From Bacillus sp. (in: firmicutes) (GTDB taxonomy: Bacteria; Bacillota; Bacilli; Bacillales; JACDOC01), in contig JACDOC010000007.1 of NCBI GenBank assembly GCA_017656295.1, forward strand, positions 62,001 to 126,000: a DNA stretch of 64,000 bases. The letters are read 5' to 3'. Under the pieces are notes generated by a model that saw only the letters and a program-made list of their open reading frames with translations, was not told where the DNA came from and made no database searches. Position numbers and translations under genes: made by a program. Numbering within the stretch: the first letter of the stretch is position 1; each line of letters starts with the position of its first letter. Shown piece by piece: positions 1 through 8,900 of this stretch.

Positions 1-644
1 TCTTCGATCATGTTTTCAGTTATATCGTCATAAATTGCCAATCGTTTTAACCCAGATAATCCAGATGACTCATCAATTGTTTGTTCGAACATCGGGTCAA
101 AATAAACAACATCAAAGGAGTTATCCCTTTGTTTTTTTAAAAAGGATTCGTATCGTTCGTTAATAACGTACACTCTCCTCATCGCTTCATCCATTTCTTG
201 GTGGTCAAATGTCCAACGTTTTAACCCATTTTGCACGATATAAGCAATATACTTGTTCCCCTCTAATGCGGTGACATTGCCAGTTCGTCCAACAATTAAG
301 CTCGCCACGATGCTATCTGATCCCATCCCCATCGTACAGTCGAGAAAGGTCATTCCTTTGGTTAACTGAGAAGCTTCAATTAATGGGTCTTTTTCGCCTC
401 GTAACAATCGAATCATCCGGAACGTCGCAGAGCTCGGATGAAAAAAGAACGGGGCTTTACCAAGCAATGGATGAAGCTCAATCCGTTCTTTACCAACGAC
501 GATACAGCTGTCGTTTAAACGTCCCATTAGTTGTTTCACCGTTTTTTTCTTTCGGGGAACGTATAGACACCCGAGATCATTAGCGACTTTTTTTGCTTGT
601 TCAATCATCTCTTCATTGGTCCGTCCTGCTGTTGTTACAAACAT
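1..644 (-). CDS. ypiP: YpiP-like class I SAM-dependent methyltransferase (3' part outside window)
   Basis: About 214 N-terminal residues are visible and the gene runs off the left edge. The reading begins MFVTTAGRTNEEMIEQ, with AGGTGATGAT just before the ATG. A SAM-binding glycine motif, LDCTMGMGSDS, lies near residues 101-111, and a VVYFDPMFEQ segment near residue 195 resembles the DPMF catalytic-loop motif of RsmJ-type rRNA methyltransferases. The gene starts 15 bp after the brxA stop, so the two are probably cotranscribed, as ypiP and yphP are neighbours in B. subtilis. The substrate is unknown; an RNA base is an inference from the DPMF motif. Confidence 0.8.
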   Translation of the reverse strand, partial: MFVTTAGRTNEEMIEQAKKVANDLGCLYVPRKKKTVKQLMGRLNDSCIVVGKERIELHPLLGKAPFFFHPSSATFRMIRLLRGEKDPLIEASQLTKGMTFLDCTMGMGSDSIVASLIVGRTGNVTALEGNKYIAYIVQNGLKRWTFDHQEMDEAMRRVYVINERYESFLKKQRDNSFDVVYFDPMFEQTIDESSGLSGLKRLAIYDDITENMIE

Positions 645-659
645 ATCATCACCTAAAAA

Positions 660-1097
660 TTACGAGCAGTGTTTGTTAAAGGCTTCGGTTAAATTTTTAA
701 TAATATCTTCAATAAATTGATTTTCAATCTCCTCACGAGGAATGAAATGAACTACTTCTTTCCCTTTTAAAAGAGCCATGGACGGGGAAGATGGTTCATA
801 CCCAACAAAATATTCTCTCATTTTCGCTGTTGCTTCCCGGTCTTGACCAGCAAACACAGTAACTAAATGATCTGGTGTTTTGTCATTCGCCATCACTGCC
901 TGGGTAGCTGCTGGGCGAGCTAGTCCTGCTGCACAACCACAAACGGAATTGACTACTACGAGTGTCGTTCCTGATACATTTTCCATAAATTGTTCCACTT
1001 CTTCTGCTGTTGTCAATTCACGGAAGCCTGCTTGCACAAGTTCTTGTCGCATCGGCTTAACTAGTTGACGCATATATTCTTCATAAGCCATTGACAT
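660..1097 (-). CDS. brxA: Bacilliredoxin BrxA (YphP family)
   Basis: This is a 145-residue cytosolic thiol-disulfide protein of the DUF1094/BrxA family. It reduces mixed disulfides between bacillithiol and protein cysteines. The redox motif C-G-C is at residues 53-55 in VNSVCGCAAGLARPAA. Length and N-terminus (MSMAYEEYMRQLV) match B. subtilis YphP closely. The neighbouring ypiP homologue favours BrxA over its paralogue BrxB (YqiW). The bacillithiol synthesis genes bshA and bshB1 lie at the other end of this window, so the organism should make the cosubstrate. The start has a GGAGG-type site (AAGGAGGTTATGCC). Confidence 0.93.
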   Translation of the reverse strand: MSMAYEEYMRQLVKPMRQELVQAGFRELTTAEEVEQFMENVSGTTLVVVNSVCGCAAGLARPAATQAVMANDKTPDHLVTVFAGQDREATAKMREYFVGYEPSSPSMALLKGKEVVHFIPREEIENQFIEDIIKNLTEAFNKHCS

Positions 1098-1132
1098 ATG
1101 GCATAACCTCCTTTTATTTTTACAATAAGCCT

Positions 1133-1333
1133 TCCTATAAGGCTATGTTATATGTCATTGTTGATTTTTAGCAAGTTATTTATACGGCGGCGACTCCAGC
1201 GGGAACAGCGTGCCAGGCAAGACCCTTACTTGAGCGTAGCGAGGGAAGCGGCTTTCACCTTGCCCGCGGAAAGCATCCGCAACAAGCGTAATGTATAAAT
1301 ATCAACAGTATCGTTTAACAGAGCCTATTATAA
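1133..1333. repeat. MITE-like repeat, copy 1 (short form, 185 bp) with degenerate 8-bp target duplication
   Basis: The element spans 1141-1325, beginning GGCTATGTTATATGTCATTG and ending in AGCC. Its ends are inverted repeats, about 20 of 26 positions matching, with GGCTCTGTTAAACGATACTG at the right end read inward. The GC-rich core carries nested inverted repeats (GCGGG/CCCGC and others) around GAGCGTAGCGAGGGAAGCGG. The flanks TCCTATAA and TATTATAA match at 6 of 8 positions, consistent with an old target duplication. There is no coding potential. It fills most of the 302-bp gap between brxA and the ABC-F gene, where I see nothing else. Three more copies occur in this window. Confidence 0.85.
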
Positions 1334-1399
1334 AGAATGATTTCCTTTTTGTCTTGCTTCCGTCATTTGTTTCCACACAGTTCCTTTGGCCCCTTCTAT

Positions 1400-3277
1400 T
1401 TATTCTACTAATTGGGACAAATAATCAAAACGCTCATATAATTGCTCTAACTTTTGATTAAGTGCTTCTAATTCATTCATTAAGTATTGAGCTTTTTCAA
1501 AATCCGTGCCTGTTTCATGTAATTGTTGCTCTAAAACTTGAATTTCTTCTTCAACAGAAATAATGTTTCCTTCAATTTCTTCCCACTCTTTTTTCTCCAT
1601 ATAAGTCATTTTTTTCTTTTCTTTTTTTGGACGCAGGGAAGACTTCGGTGGTGATTGTTCTTCCATTTTTGACACTTTTTGAGCATGTTGAACGGCTAAA
1701 TAGTCGCTATAAGTACCAATGTAACTATCGATTGAACCATTTCCGTTAAAAATAAGAAGCTGGTCTGCAATTTTATCTAGAAAATAGCGATCGTGGGAAA
1801 CGGTAATGACCACACCCGGAAAGTCCTCCAAATAATCTTCAAGAACCGTTAACGTTTCCGTATCTAAATCGTTTGTTGGCTCATCTAACAATAAGACATT
1901 TGGTTGGGACATTAACAATCGAAGTAAATACAGTCGTCTTCTTTCCCCACCGGAAAGCTTGCGAATCGGGGTTCCATGAGTGTGCATCGGAAACAAGAAC
2001 CGTTCTAACATTTGTGCCGCAGAAATCGTTGTTCCATCACTAAGCTGGACGACTTCGGCTTCTTCGCGAATGTATTCAATCATGCGCAACTGCTCATTCA
2101 TATCTTCATGCTGTTGTTGATAGTAGGCCATACGAACGGTCGGACCGATCATTAATTCACCTTCATCTAACACCTCTTTTTGGGTAAGAATTCGAAGAAA
2201 GGTTGATTTCCCACTGCCGTTTTTTCCAACAATCCCGATACGATCCCCTGGATTTATTAAAAGAGAAAAACCGTCCAAAATGATTTTTTCATCGTATCGT
2301 TTCTTAGCATTTTTTATTTCAATCACTTTTTTACCGAGACGCGAACCAGACAATTGAAAATCGAGTTTTTCTTCCGTTCGACGAAGGGAATTTATTTCGT
2401 CTTTTAGTTGATCAAACCGATGGAGTCGTGCCTTTTGCTTCGTCGTCCGTGCTTTTGCCCCTCGACGAACCCATTCGAGCTCTTTTCGATATAAGTTTTG
2501 TTTTTTCGTAAGCATTTGTGATTCTTGTTCTTCTTTCATCGCCTTCGCTTCTAAATATGCACGATAATTTCCTGAATATGTATATATTTGTCCATGGTCT
2601 AATTCTATGATTCGGTTACATGTCCGATCTAAAAAATAACGATCGTGCGTCACTAACAGCACCGCTTTCGGATATTTCGCTAAAAATTCCTCTAACCACC
2701 TGATGGAATCGGCATCTAAATGGTTGGTCGGTTCGTCTAAAATTAATAAATCTGGTGTTTCAATTAGTACTTGAGCTAATGCCACTCGTTTTTTCTGTCC
2801 ACCCGAAAGTTCTCCAACTTTTTGATCTAAACGCTCAATTCCTAATTTGAATAATATAATTTTTGCTTGTGCGCTGACATCCCATGCGTTCAACGCATCC
2901 ATTTTCTTTTGATATTCAGACAATTCTTTTTGTAACCGTTCATTTAATGGATCTTGTTCAAAACGTTTCAGAAATTGTTCATATTCTTTTGCTAGTTGAA
3001 CGATCGGCGAAGAACTTTGAAAGATTTGATCCATCACCGTTAAGTGATTAGCTAATTCAGGGGTTTGAGACAAATAGCCGATGGTAAAATCTTTAGGAGC
3101 GACAATCGTTCCAGCATCAGGGTCATCAAGTCCAGCTATCAATTTTAATAAACTTGATTTTCCGGTTCCATTTATACCAATTAAACCTACTCGATCATTC
3201 TGTTGAATGGTAAAGGATATATCTTTAAATAGTTGTTTTTCACCGTAAGATTTTGATAGATGTTCAATATTCAGCAT
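1400..3277 (-). CDS. ABC-F family ribosome-associated ATPase (Uup/YfmR-like)
   Basis: A 625-residue cytosolic ABC-F protein has two ATPase domains on one chain and no membrane segments, so it acts on ribosomes rather than in transport. Domain 1 has Walker A GINGTGKSS and signature LSGGQKKR. Domain 2 has GKNGSGKST and LSGGERRR. A charged linker (ARTTKQKARLHRFDQL) separates them, and a C-terminal coiled coil typical of the Uup/YfmR branch ends the protein. The start at 3277 (MLNIEHLSKSYG) is set by GGAAAGGTGAGTTTG and overlaps the upstream HD gene by 14 bp, suggesting coupling. Assignment to YfmR specifically is likely but not proven. Confidence 0.88.
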   Translation of the reverse strand: MLNIEHLSKSYGEKQLFKDISFTIQQNDRVGLIGINGTGKSSLLKLIAGLDDPDAGTIVAPKDFTIGYLSQTPELANHLTVMDQIFQSSSPIVQLAKEYEQFLKRFEQDPLNERLQKELSEYQKKMDALNAWDVSAQAKIILFKLGIERLDQKVGELSGGQKKRVALAQVLIETPDLLILDEPTNHLDADSIRWLEEFLAKYPKAVLLVTHDRYFLDRTCNRIIELDHGQIYTYSGNYRAYLEAKAMKEEQESQMLTKKQNLYRKELEWVRRGAKARTTKQKARLHRFDQLKDEINSLRRTEEKLDFQLSGSRLGKKVIEIKNAKKRYDEKIILDGFSLLINPGDRIGIVGKNGSGKSTFLRILTQKEVLDEGELMIGPTVRMAYYQQQHEDMNEQLRMIEYIREEAEVVQLSDGTTISAAQMLERFLFPMHTHGTPIRKLSGGERRRLYLLRLLMSQPNVLLLDEPTNDLDTETLTVLEDYLEDFPGVVITVSHDRYFLDKIADQLLIFNGNGSIDSYIGTYSDYLAVQHAQKVSKMEEQSPPKSSLRPKKEKKKMTYMEKKEWEEIEGNIISVEEEIQVLEQQLHETGTDFEKAQYLMNELEALNQKLEQLYERFDYLSQLVE

Positions 3278-3920
3278 CAAACTCACCTTTCCACTCTCGA
3301 AAAAACTGTTGTAAAAATTGTTCCATATAGGCATGACGTTCGGTAGCAATTGTTTTTGCCGTATCTGTAAAAAGCTTTTCTTTTAATAGAAGCAGCTTTT
3401 CGTAAAAATGATGAATCGTCGAAGTACGCTCATTCCGGTACTGCTCAACGGTCATATCCAAGCGAATCGGTAAAGAAGGATTATAGATTAGTTGACCTAT
3501 TTTTCCACCATATGCAAAAGTTCGAGCGATACCGATTGCCCCAATTGCATCTAATCGGTCGGCGTCGCGAACAATTTGCCCTTCAATCGACGATAAATGT
3601 GCTTCGTTGCCACCTTTATATCCAATTTTTTCGATGATGTCTACAATTTTGTTTTGTTGTGAAGAGGGAATACAATTTAAAACAAACCATTCCATTAATT
3701 CTTGCTTTTCCCGTTCGACGTCAGAAACTAATTTGTCGTCTAACACATCGTGAAAGAGCGACGCAAGCTCAATGATGAATGAATCTCCTTTTTGTTCTTT
3801 GTTAGAAATATATAGGGCTAATTTTCGAACACGATCAATATGGTACCAATCATGACCGGTCGAATCGTTTCCTAATTTCTTTTGGACATACTGTTCCGCC
3901 TTTTGAATCACTTCCATCAT
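3264..3920 (-). CDS. ypgQ: HD-domain nucleotide pyrophosphohydrolase (YpgQ-like)
   Basis: A 218-residue HD-superfamily metal-dependent hydrolase. Metal-binding residues are visible as H in GHDWYHIDRV, HD in LFHDVLDD and D in DADRLDAIG. B. subtilis YpgQ has been described as a Mn-dependent (d)NTP pyrophosphohydrolase, and length and motif spacing agree. The start at 3920 follows AGGAG by 8 nt; a longer reading to 3950 lacks a ribosome site. It sits between an unknown gene and the ABC-F gene in one leftward operon. Confidence 0.82.
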   Translation of the reverse strand: MMEVIQKAEQYVQKKLGNDSTGHDWYHIDRVRKLALYISNKEQKGDSFIIELASLFHDVLDDKLVSDVEREKQELMEWFVLNCIPSSQQNKIVDIIEKIGYKGGNEAHLSSIEGQIVRDADRLDAIGAIGIARTFAYGGKIGQLIYNPSLPIRLDMTVEQYRNERTSTIHHFYEKLLLLKEKLFTDTAKTIATERHAYMEQFLQQFFREWKGEFDAEY

Positions 3921-3946
3921 ACCGTATTCTCCTCTCCATCCTCTTC

Positions 3947-4441
3947 TCAAGATTCTTGGGCCAATTTTTGCAACGTTTCCTTCATCATCTCTACTTGAAC
4001 TAAAAGTTCATTCATCATTTCTTCTTGTACAGGTTTCGGAAAGTGGATGATGATTTCTGTTGTTTTCGGGTGGGAGGTAGAAATAATTTGACGAATTTCA
4101 TATATTCCATCTTCTCCCCACACTGATTGGATGACGCTTAGTTTGGAAGATAAAAAGGAAGATGGTCCTTCAAATAATACGGTTACTGTGGCTCCGCTTT
4201 CCAAACCTAAACGGGGGATTAATTCCGATGCCAGTTGGGCTAAAGTTGCTTTTAATGAAATAGATGCTCGTACTTTTTCACACAACGGAAGGTGAAACGT
4301 AATTTCGTATTCTCGAGATAGGCTCGCTAAGTCGATAACGTCCTTCCGGTTTTCAATTAAAAGCGTACCGCTTAAATCAGCATCATAAACGGCACCTTCG
4401 AGAACCGTTTTCATATTGTCAAAAGCAGTTGGGTCAAACAT
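3947..4441 (-). CDS. Unknown 164-residue protein
   Basis: I do not recognise a family. The protein is soluble, with no signal peptide or membrane segment. The first half alternates short strands and charged stretches; the second half has hydrophobic strands (VTVLFEG, EIIIHFPKPV) and ends in an amphipathic helix. GAGGTGATCGA precedes the ATG. It lies upstream of the ypgQ homologue, 26 bp apart, and downstream of the fhs terminator, so it is probably the first gene of the operon with ypgQ and the ABC-F ATPase. Its position resembles that of B. subtilis ypgR, but the length and sequence do not fit ypgR. Confidence 0.75.
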   Translation of the reverse strand: MFDPTAFDNMKTVLEGAVYDADLSGTLLIENRKDVIDLASLSREYEITFHLPLCEKVRASISLKATLAQLASELIPRLGLESGATVTVLFEGPSSFLSSKLSVIQSVWGEDGIYEIRQIISTSHPKTTEIIIHFPKPVQEEMMNELLVQVEMMKETLQKLAQES

Positions 4442-4473
4442 TCGATCACCTCATATCTTACATAGAAAAGACA

Positions 4474-4496
4474 GGGGAGCTTTGGTGAGTCTCCCC
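4474..4496 (-). terminator. Putative intrinsic terminator after fhs
   Basis: A GGGGAG...CTCCCC stem with an 11-nt loop is followed on the minus strand by TGTCTTTTC. The T tract is only moderate. It lies 13 bp downstream of the fhs stop. Confidence 0.55.
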
Positions 4497-4508
4497 TTTA
4501 TTACGTTA

Positions 4509-6197
4509 TTAGAATAATCCAATAGCTTGGCCTTTTTCAGTGACGTCCATTTGAAACGCGGCTGGATATTTAGGTAATCCAGGCATGGTCATCACATCCC
4601 CTGTTAGTGCGACAATAAAACCAGCACCTAAGCGAGGAACAAGTTCACGGACATGGATTGTAAAATCAGATGGACGTCCGAGCAGAGTTGGATCATCCGA
4701 TAAGGAATATTGCGTTTTCGCCATACAGATTGGGAAATGGGTCCATCCGTGGCGCTCTAGTTCGGATAATTGTTTTTTCGCTTTGGCCGAAAATTCAACC
4801 TCTTTTGCTCCGTAAACAGTAGTCGCAATGACTTCAATTTTTTCTTCGATGGATTGTGAAACATCATAAAGTGGGGCAAATGCTTGAGAATCTTTTTCTA
4901 TTTGTTCCAACACTTTTGTCGCTAACGAGCGACCCCCTTCCCCACCTTTCTCCCATACTTCTGTTAATGCAAATGGATAGTCGTGTTCCGTGCACCATTG
5001 CTCTATCGTGTGTAGTTCCTCTTGTGTATCAGTTATAAATCGGTTAATCGCCACAACCAATGGGACTCCAAATTGTTGAATCGTCTCTATATGCTTTTGT
5101 AAATTGGCTAATCCCTTTTGTAAAGCAGCTACATTTTCTTCTTTTAAATGTTCTTTTTTGACGCCACCGTGCATTTTTAAGGCTCGAACCGTTGCAACAA
5201 TGACGACAGCGCTTGGTGACACACCTAACGCTCTTGATTTAATATGCATAAACTTTTCCGCTCCTAAATCAGAACCAAAACCAGCTTCTGTAACGACATA
5301 ATCAGCTAATTTCATCGCTGTACTTGTCGCCATCACACTATTACACCCATGGGCGATGTTAGCAAAAGGACCACCATGCACAAGTGCTGGGGTATGTTCA
5401 ATTGTTTGAACAAGATTTGGTTTTAGCGCGTCTTTTAATAATAGGGTTAATGCTCCTTCTACACCTAAATCTTTAACCGTGACGGGTTCTTTATCCAGAT
5501 TGTACGCCACAACTATACGAGACAGCCTCTTTTTTAAGTCCGACAAGCTCGTAGCGAGACATAAGACGGCCATCATTTCTGATGCCACCGTAATATCAAA
5601 TCCATCCTCACGAGGAACGCCATGACCAGCTCCTCCTAATCCAACAACTACTTTGCGTAAGGCACGGTCGTTTAAATCTAAGACGCGTTTCCAAACAATT
5701 CTTCGCTGGTCAATACGAAGTTCATTTCCTTGATGAATATGATTATCAATAAATGCTGATAGCGCATTGTTAGCGGTTGTTATCGCATGAATATCGCCTG
5801 TAAAATGGAGGTTAATATCTTCCATGGGCAATACTTGCGCATACCCTCCACCAGTTGCTCCCCCTTTAATCCCCATCGTCGGTCCAAGTGATGGTTCGCG
5901 CATCGCAATCATCGCTTTTTTTCCTAGCTGATTAAGAGCATCTCCTAATCCGACTGTCACCGTCGATTTTCCTTCCCCAGCCGGTGTTGGATTAATGGCT
6001 GTCACAAGAATTACTTTTCCATCCTCTTTTGTTTTTAACCGTTCAATAGCTTTGAACGAAATTTTTGCTTTATATTTTCCATAAAGTTCGATGTCATCGT
6101 CGGATAAACCAATCGTTTCTGCAATTTCAGTAATTGGACGTAACTTCGCTTCTTGAGCTATTTCGATATCAGATTTTACCTTTATTTCTGTGAACAT
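4509..6197 (-). CDS. fhs: Formate--tetrahydrofolate ligase
   Basis: A 562-residue cytosolic enzyme joins formate to tetrahydrofolate with ATP, giving 10-formyl-THF for the one-carbon pool. The ATP-binding loop is [16 protein letters not shown] near residue 66, and the family segments [14 protein letters not shown] and [14 protein letters not shown] are present. Length is normal for bacterial Fhs. The start at 6197 ([10 protein letters not shown]) is fixed by TTGGAGGAAACATC. The gene appears single-cistronic with a hairpin after it. B. subtilis lacks fhs at this location, so this is an accessory gene in an otherwise conserved neighbourhood. Confidence 0.96.
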   Translation of the reverse strand: MFTEIKVKSDIEIAQEAKLRPITEIAETIGLSDDDIELYGKYKAKISFKAIERLKTKEDGKVILVTAINPTPAGEGKSTVTVGLGDALNQLGKKAMIAMREPSLGPTMGIKGGATGGGYAQVLPMEDINLHFTGDIHAITTANNALSAFIDNHIHQGNELRIDQRRIVWKRVLDLNDRALRKVVVGLGGAGHGVPREDGFDITVASEMMAVLCLATSLSDLKKRLSRIVVAYNLDKEPVTVKDLGVEGALTLLLKDALKPNLVQTIEHTPALVHGGPFANIAHGCNSVMATSTAMKLADYVVTEAGFGSDLGAEKFMHIKSRALGVSPSAVVIVATVRALKMHGGVKKEHLKEENVAALQKGLANLQKHIETIQQFGVPLVVAINRFITDTQEELHTIEQWCTEHDYPFALTEVWEKGGEGGRSLATKVLEQIEKDSQAFAPLYDVSQSIEEKIEVIATTVYGAKEVEFSAKAKKQLSELERHGWTHFPICMAKTQYSLSDDPTLLGRPSDFTIHVRELVPRLGAGFIVALTGDVMTMPGLPKYPAAFQMDVTEKGQAIGLF

Positions 6198-6446
6198 GAT
6201 GTTTCCTCCAATCGATCCTGCAGTCTCTCTCATTTTAGCATGTCCGAAAATGAAATAACTCTATAGAGTGAAAAAAAGGGAAAAGTATTTGTATTCGTTT
6301 GTGGCTCGCGTTTAGAATGGAGGAAAACGGTCTGGTAATTAAATAAGATTATTTAAATCCAAAAATGTGTCTAGAATCGAAAGAACATGATTCGTCTAAT
6401 GTGGAAGTTTGTAAAGAATTCGACTTGATTCATTCCATATAAACGA

Positions 6447-6474
6447 AAAAAGCAGGTATTTAACCAGCTTTTTT
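6447..6474. terminator. Bidirectional intrinsic terminator
   Basis: AAAAAAGCAGGT-ATTTA-ACCAGCTTTTTT forms a 12-bp stem with one mismatch and T runs on both strands. It overlaps the stop codon of the methyltransferase at 6473. The remaining sequence from 6198 to 6446 holds the fhs upstream region; I see no gene there and no convincing promoter. Confidence 0.7.
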
Positions 6475-7147
6475 ACATCTTTTGCAAAACAAATAGCCAC
6501 ATAAAGGTTAGCGCTTGTTTCAGTTCTAACGGTAAATGACTAACGAGGGCTTCCGTGACCCCGCGTTTGTACACACCCGCTTCTCCAACCTTTTTCCAAC
6601 CTTGTAAAGTCGCTAATCGTTCGAATTCCCACGGCATCATTGTATTACATATCACTTTTTCGCTTAACAAACGTCCAAAACTATTCGTTCGTGGATGAGC
6701 GGTCGGTCCTAAAATGCCAACAACTAGATAACCTTCTGTTTTTAAAAGACGTCTCCATTCTTGTAGCACTTCGTTCGGTGATTCCGTCCATTCAATTGAA
6801 TTAATGGCTAACAAGGCGTCAAATGAATCATCCTTAAAAGGGGTTTTACCAATATCCCCTTGGACAAATCGAAGCCCATCTCGTTCCCTCTTTTTCGCCA
6901 AATCCACCATTTCGTGGGACAAGTCTATGCCAATCACATCATAGCCATTTATCGAAAGCAAGTAAGAGCCATACCCGTCACCGCATCCTAAATCACAAAC
7001 GGTTAGTCCTTTTGGTACAAACTTTGTAAACAACGGAATAATCGACTTTCGGCTTCCGCTTTCCCACATGTCTTTACTACGTTTATGCCAATCCTTTGCC
7101 TTTTCATCCCATGCTTGCTCTGCTTTCTGTTTCCAAGATGTATCCAT
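6473..7147 (-). CDS. Class I SAM-dependent methyltransferase
   Basis: A 224-residue cytosolic methyltransferase. The SAM-binding motif is VCDLGCGDGYGSYLL near residues 52-66, followed by the acidic ribose contact VIGIDLSHEMV and a motif IV-like ALLAINSIEWT. The fold is of the UbiE/small-molecule Methyltransf_11 type. The start at 7147 (MDTSWKQKAEQ) has AAAGGAG six bases upstream. It stands alone and is divergent from the small gene at 7279. Substrate unknown. Confidence 0.8.
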   Translation of the reverse strand: MDTSWKQKAEQAWDEKAKDWHKRSKDMWESGSRKSIIPLFTKFVPKGLTVCDLGCGDGYGSYLLSINGYDVIGIDLSHEMVDLAKKRERDGLRFVQGDIGKTPFKDDSFDALLAINSIEWTESPNEVLQEWRRLLKTEGYLVVGILGPTAHPRTNSFGRLLSEKVICNTMMPWEFERLATLQGWKKVGEAGVYKRGVTEALVSHLPLELKQALTFMWLFVLQKM

Positions 7148-7278
7148 ATCCATCTCCTTTAAAACATTTATTGCAAACATCGTATTATTTACTTCTTCGT
7201 ATCTCTTTTAAATCCTTCCTTATGGACAAAACCATATTGGATATACTAATACTAACTAATAAAAGAAAGGAAAGAACA

Positions 7279-7485
7279 ATGGAATATATTGAAAAAGTAC
7301 AATTAAATCATTTTGGTGACATTATTAGCTTTCAAACGAATACAGGAAGAATTATTTCGTATCGAAAAGCACTGCAGGAAGCAGAAAACGGCTTAATTCA
7401 AGGAGCATATGTAAAAAATAAACGGCTATACAACGAAGAAAGCGGAGAGGAGTTTCATCAGTTTCCACTCTTGGATGGGGAATAA
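7279..7485 (+). CDS. DUF3892-type small protein
   Basis: A 68-residue soluble protein beginning MEYIEKVQLNHFGDIISF. The core ISYRKALQEAENGLIQGAYVK resembles the DUF3892 pattern (S-Y-x-x-A-L-x-x-A-E-x-G-x-I), whose function is unknown. AAAGGAAAG precedes the ATG at 7279. It is followed directly by a bidirectional terminator shared with mntR. Confidence 0.72.
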   Translation: MEYIEKVQLNHFGDIISFQTNTGRIISYRKALQEAENGLIQGAYVKNKRLYNEESGEEFHQFPLLDGE

Positions 7486-7490
7486 GAAAA

Positions 7491-7511
7491 AGCTGCCTAT
7501 AATGGGCAGCT
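7491..7511. terminator. Bidirectional terminator between the DUF3892 gene and mntR
   Basis: AGCTGCC-TATAATG-GGCAGCT hairpin flanked by AAAAA on the left and TTTA on the right. It lies between two convergent stop codons. Confidence 0.65.
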
Positions 7512-7937
7512 TTACGAATTTTGTTCGTTTTTTTCTTGAATGATTCGTAATTCTTGAACACGTTCCGGATTTTCTTCAAAAAATTGGACGAGATCACCGA
7601 TGCGATCGATGGAGTCCCAACTGAGGTGATGCTCTATCCCTTCCACATCTTCATATATATTCTCCTCTTTGACGCCAATCAGTCGCAAAAACTGCTCTAA
7701 TAATTCGTGACGGTCTACTAAACGTTTTCCAACTTTTCTTCCTTTGGCCGTTAACACGAGCCCACGATATTTTTCATAAACAAGGTAGTCATCTTTATCA
7801 AGCTTTTGGACCATTTTCGTTACAGAGGAGGGATGGACAGAAAGAGCTTCTGCTATATCCGAAACACGTGCATAACCTTTTTGCTCAATTAAAAGGTAAA
7901 TTTGTTCAATATAATCTTCCATACTCGGTGTTGGCAT
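7512..7937 (-). CDS. mntR: Manganese-responsive transcriptional regulator MntR
   Basis: A 141-residue DtxR/MntR-family repressor with an N-terminal winged helix ([21 protein letters not shown]) and a metal-binding dimerisation domain. Candidate Mn ligands known from B. subtilis MntR are visible: D7 and E10 near the N-terminus ([10 protein letters not shown]), H in RHELLEQF, and E and H in VEGIEHHLS. There is no C-terminal SH3 extension, as expected for MntR. It lies 81 bp downstream of mntD, so regulator and regulated transporter are clustered; in B. subtilis they are apart. Confidence 0.93.
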   Translation of the reverse strand: MPTPSMEDYIEQIYLLIEQKGYARVSDIAEALSVHPSSVTKMVQKLDKDDYLVYEKYRGLVLTAKGRKVGKRLVDRHELLEQFLRLIGVKEENIYEDVEGIEHHLSWDSIDRIGDLVQFFEENPERVQELRIIQEKNEQNS

Positions 7938-8018
7938 CCCTTACCCTCCTATACGAAATAACATGAATCATTAAAAGTTTACTATAATACAAAGGAATTA
8001 ACAAGGTAGGATACCAAA

Positions 8019-8900
8019 TTATTGCTGAATTCGGATGGACCGTTGGGACCACCATTTAGAAATAAGCCCATATTTAGGCGAAAATAAGAATACAAGTAAG
8101 AAGACAACACCCGCCATCGTAGCCATGGCACCGGAGATCGATACGTCCAAATAGCGAGCTGTGTAATAGCCAAGCACGGCATCAATACATCCAATACATG
8201 CACTTAAGACAAGCATATTGGAAAATTTATCGGTTAATAAATATGCGGTAGCTCCAGGTGCGATTAACATCGCTACGACTAGAATCGCCCCTACACTATC
8301 AAAAGCTGAGACGGTCGTAACTGAAACCATTCCCATTAACAAATAATGAATAAAAATAGTTGGTAATCCAATTGCGGCAGCCAAACCTGGGTCAAATGAA
8401 GTAATTTTAAATTCCTTGTAAAAGAGAACGATTAGTAATACATTCAAAATGAAAATAGATGTAAGCATAACAACCGATTTCGGGGTGCTACCTATTATTG
8501 GAAGTTCAACAGTATTCCAAGGAACAAACGCAATTTCACCCATCAACGCATGCTCGACGTCTAAATGAACGTTTCCAGCATAAAGAGAAATTAATATAAC
8601 CCCTAAAGCGAACATTGACGTAAACACAACACCAATCGCCGCATCTTCTTGGATACCACTGCTGTTAAACAACTGCACGATAAACGCTGTTAATAATCCA
8701 GCGACCGCAGCTCCGATAAGCATGTAAAATCCATTTAAGCTATGGCTAATTAAAAACGCCATAACAATTCCGAGCAATACTGTATGACTAATGGCATCCG
8801 CAAGCATCGCCATTTTTCTTAATATTAAAAAGCTCCCGATGACGCCGCAAGAAATACCGACTAAACATCCTGTTAAAATAATCCAAGCTTCATAGCTCAT
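8019..8900 (-). CDS. mntD: Manganese ABC transporter permease MntD
   Basis: A 293-residue inner-membrane permease of the ABC-3 (metal) family with about eight hydrophobic segments. The typical GVIGSFLILRKMAMLADAISHTVLLG start and the family segment STVVAMLIAPGATAYLL-like region (VVAMLIAPGATAYLL) are visible. The start at 8900 (MSYEAWIILTG) has AGGAG nine bases upstream and overlaps the mntC stop by 11 bp, indicating translational coupling. It is the last gene of mntABCD, pairing with MntC to form the channel. Confidence 0.92.
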   Translation of the reverse strand: MSYEAWIILTGCLVGISCGVIGSFLILRKMAMLADAISHTVLLGIVMAFLISHSLNGFYMLIGAAVAGLLTAFIVQLFNSSGIQEDAAIGVVFTSMFALGVILISLYAGNVHLDVEHALMGEIAFVPWNTVELPIIGSTPKSVVMLTSIFILNVLLIVLFYKEFKITSFDPGLAAAIGLPTIFIHYLLMGMVSVTTVSAFDSVGAILVVAMLIAPGATAYLLTDKFSNMLVLSACIGCIDAVLGYYTARYLDVSISGAMATMAGVVFLLVFLFSPKYGLISKWWSQRSIRIQQ

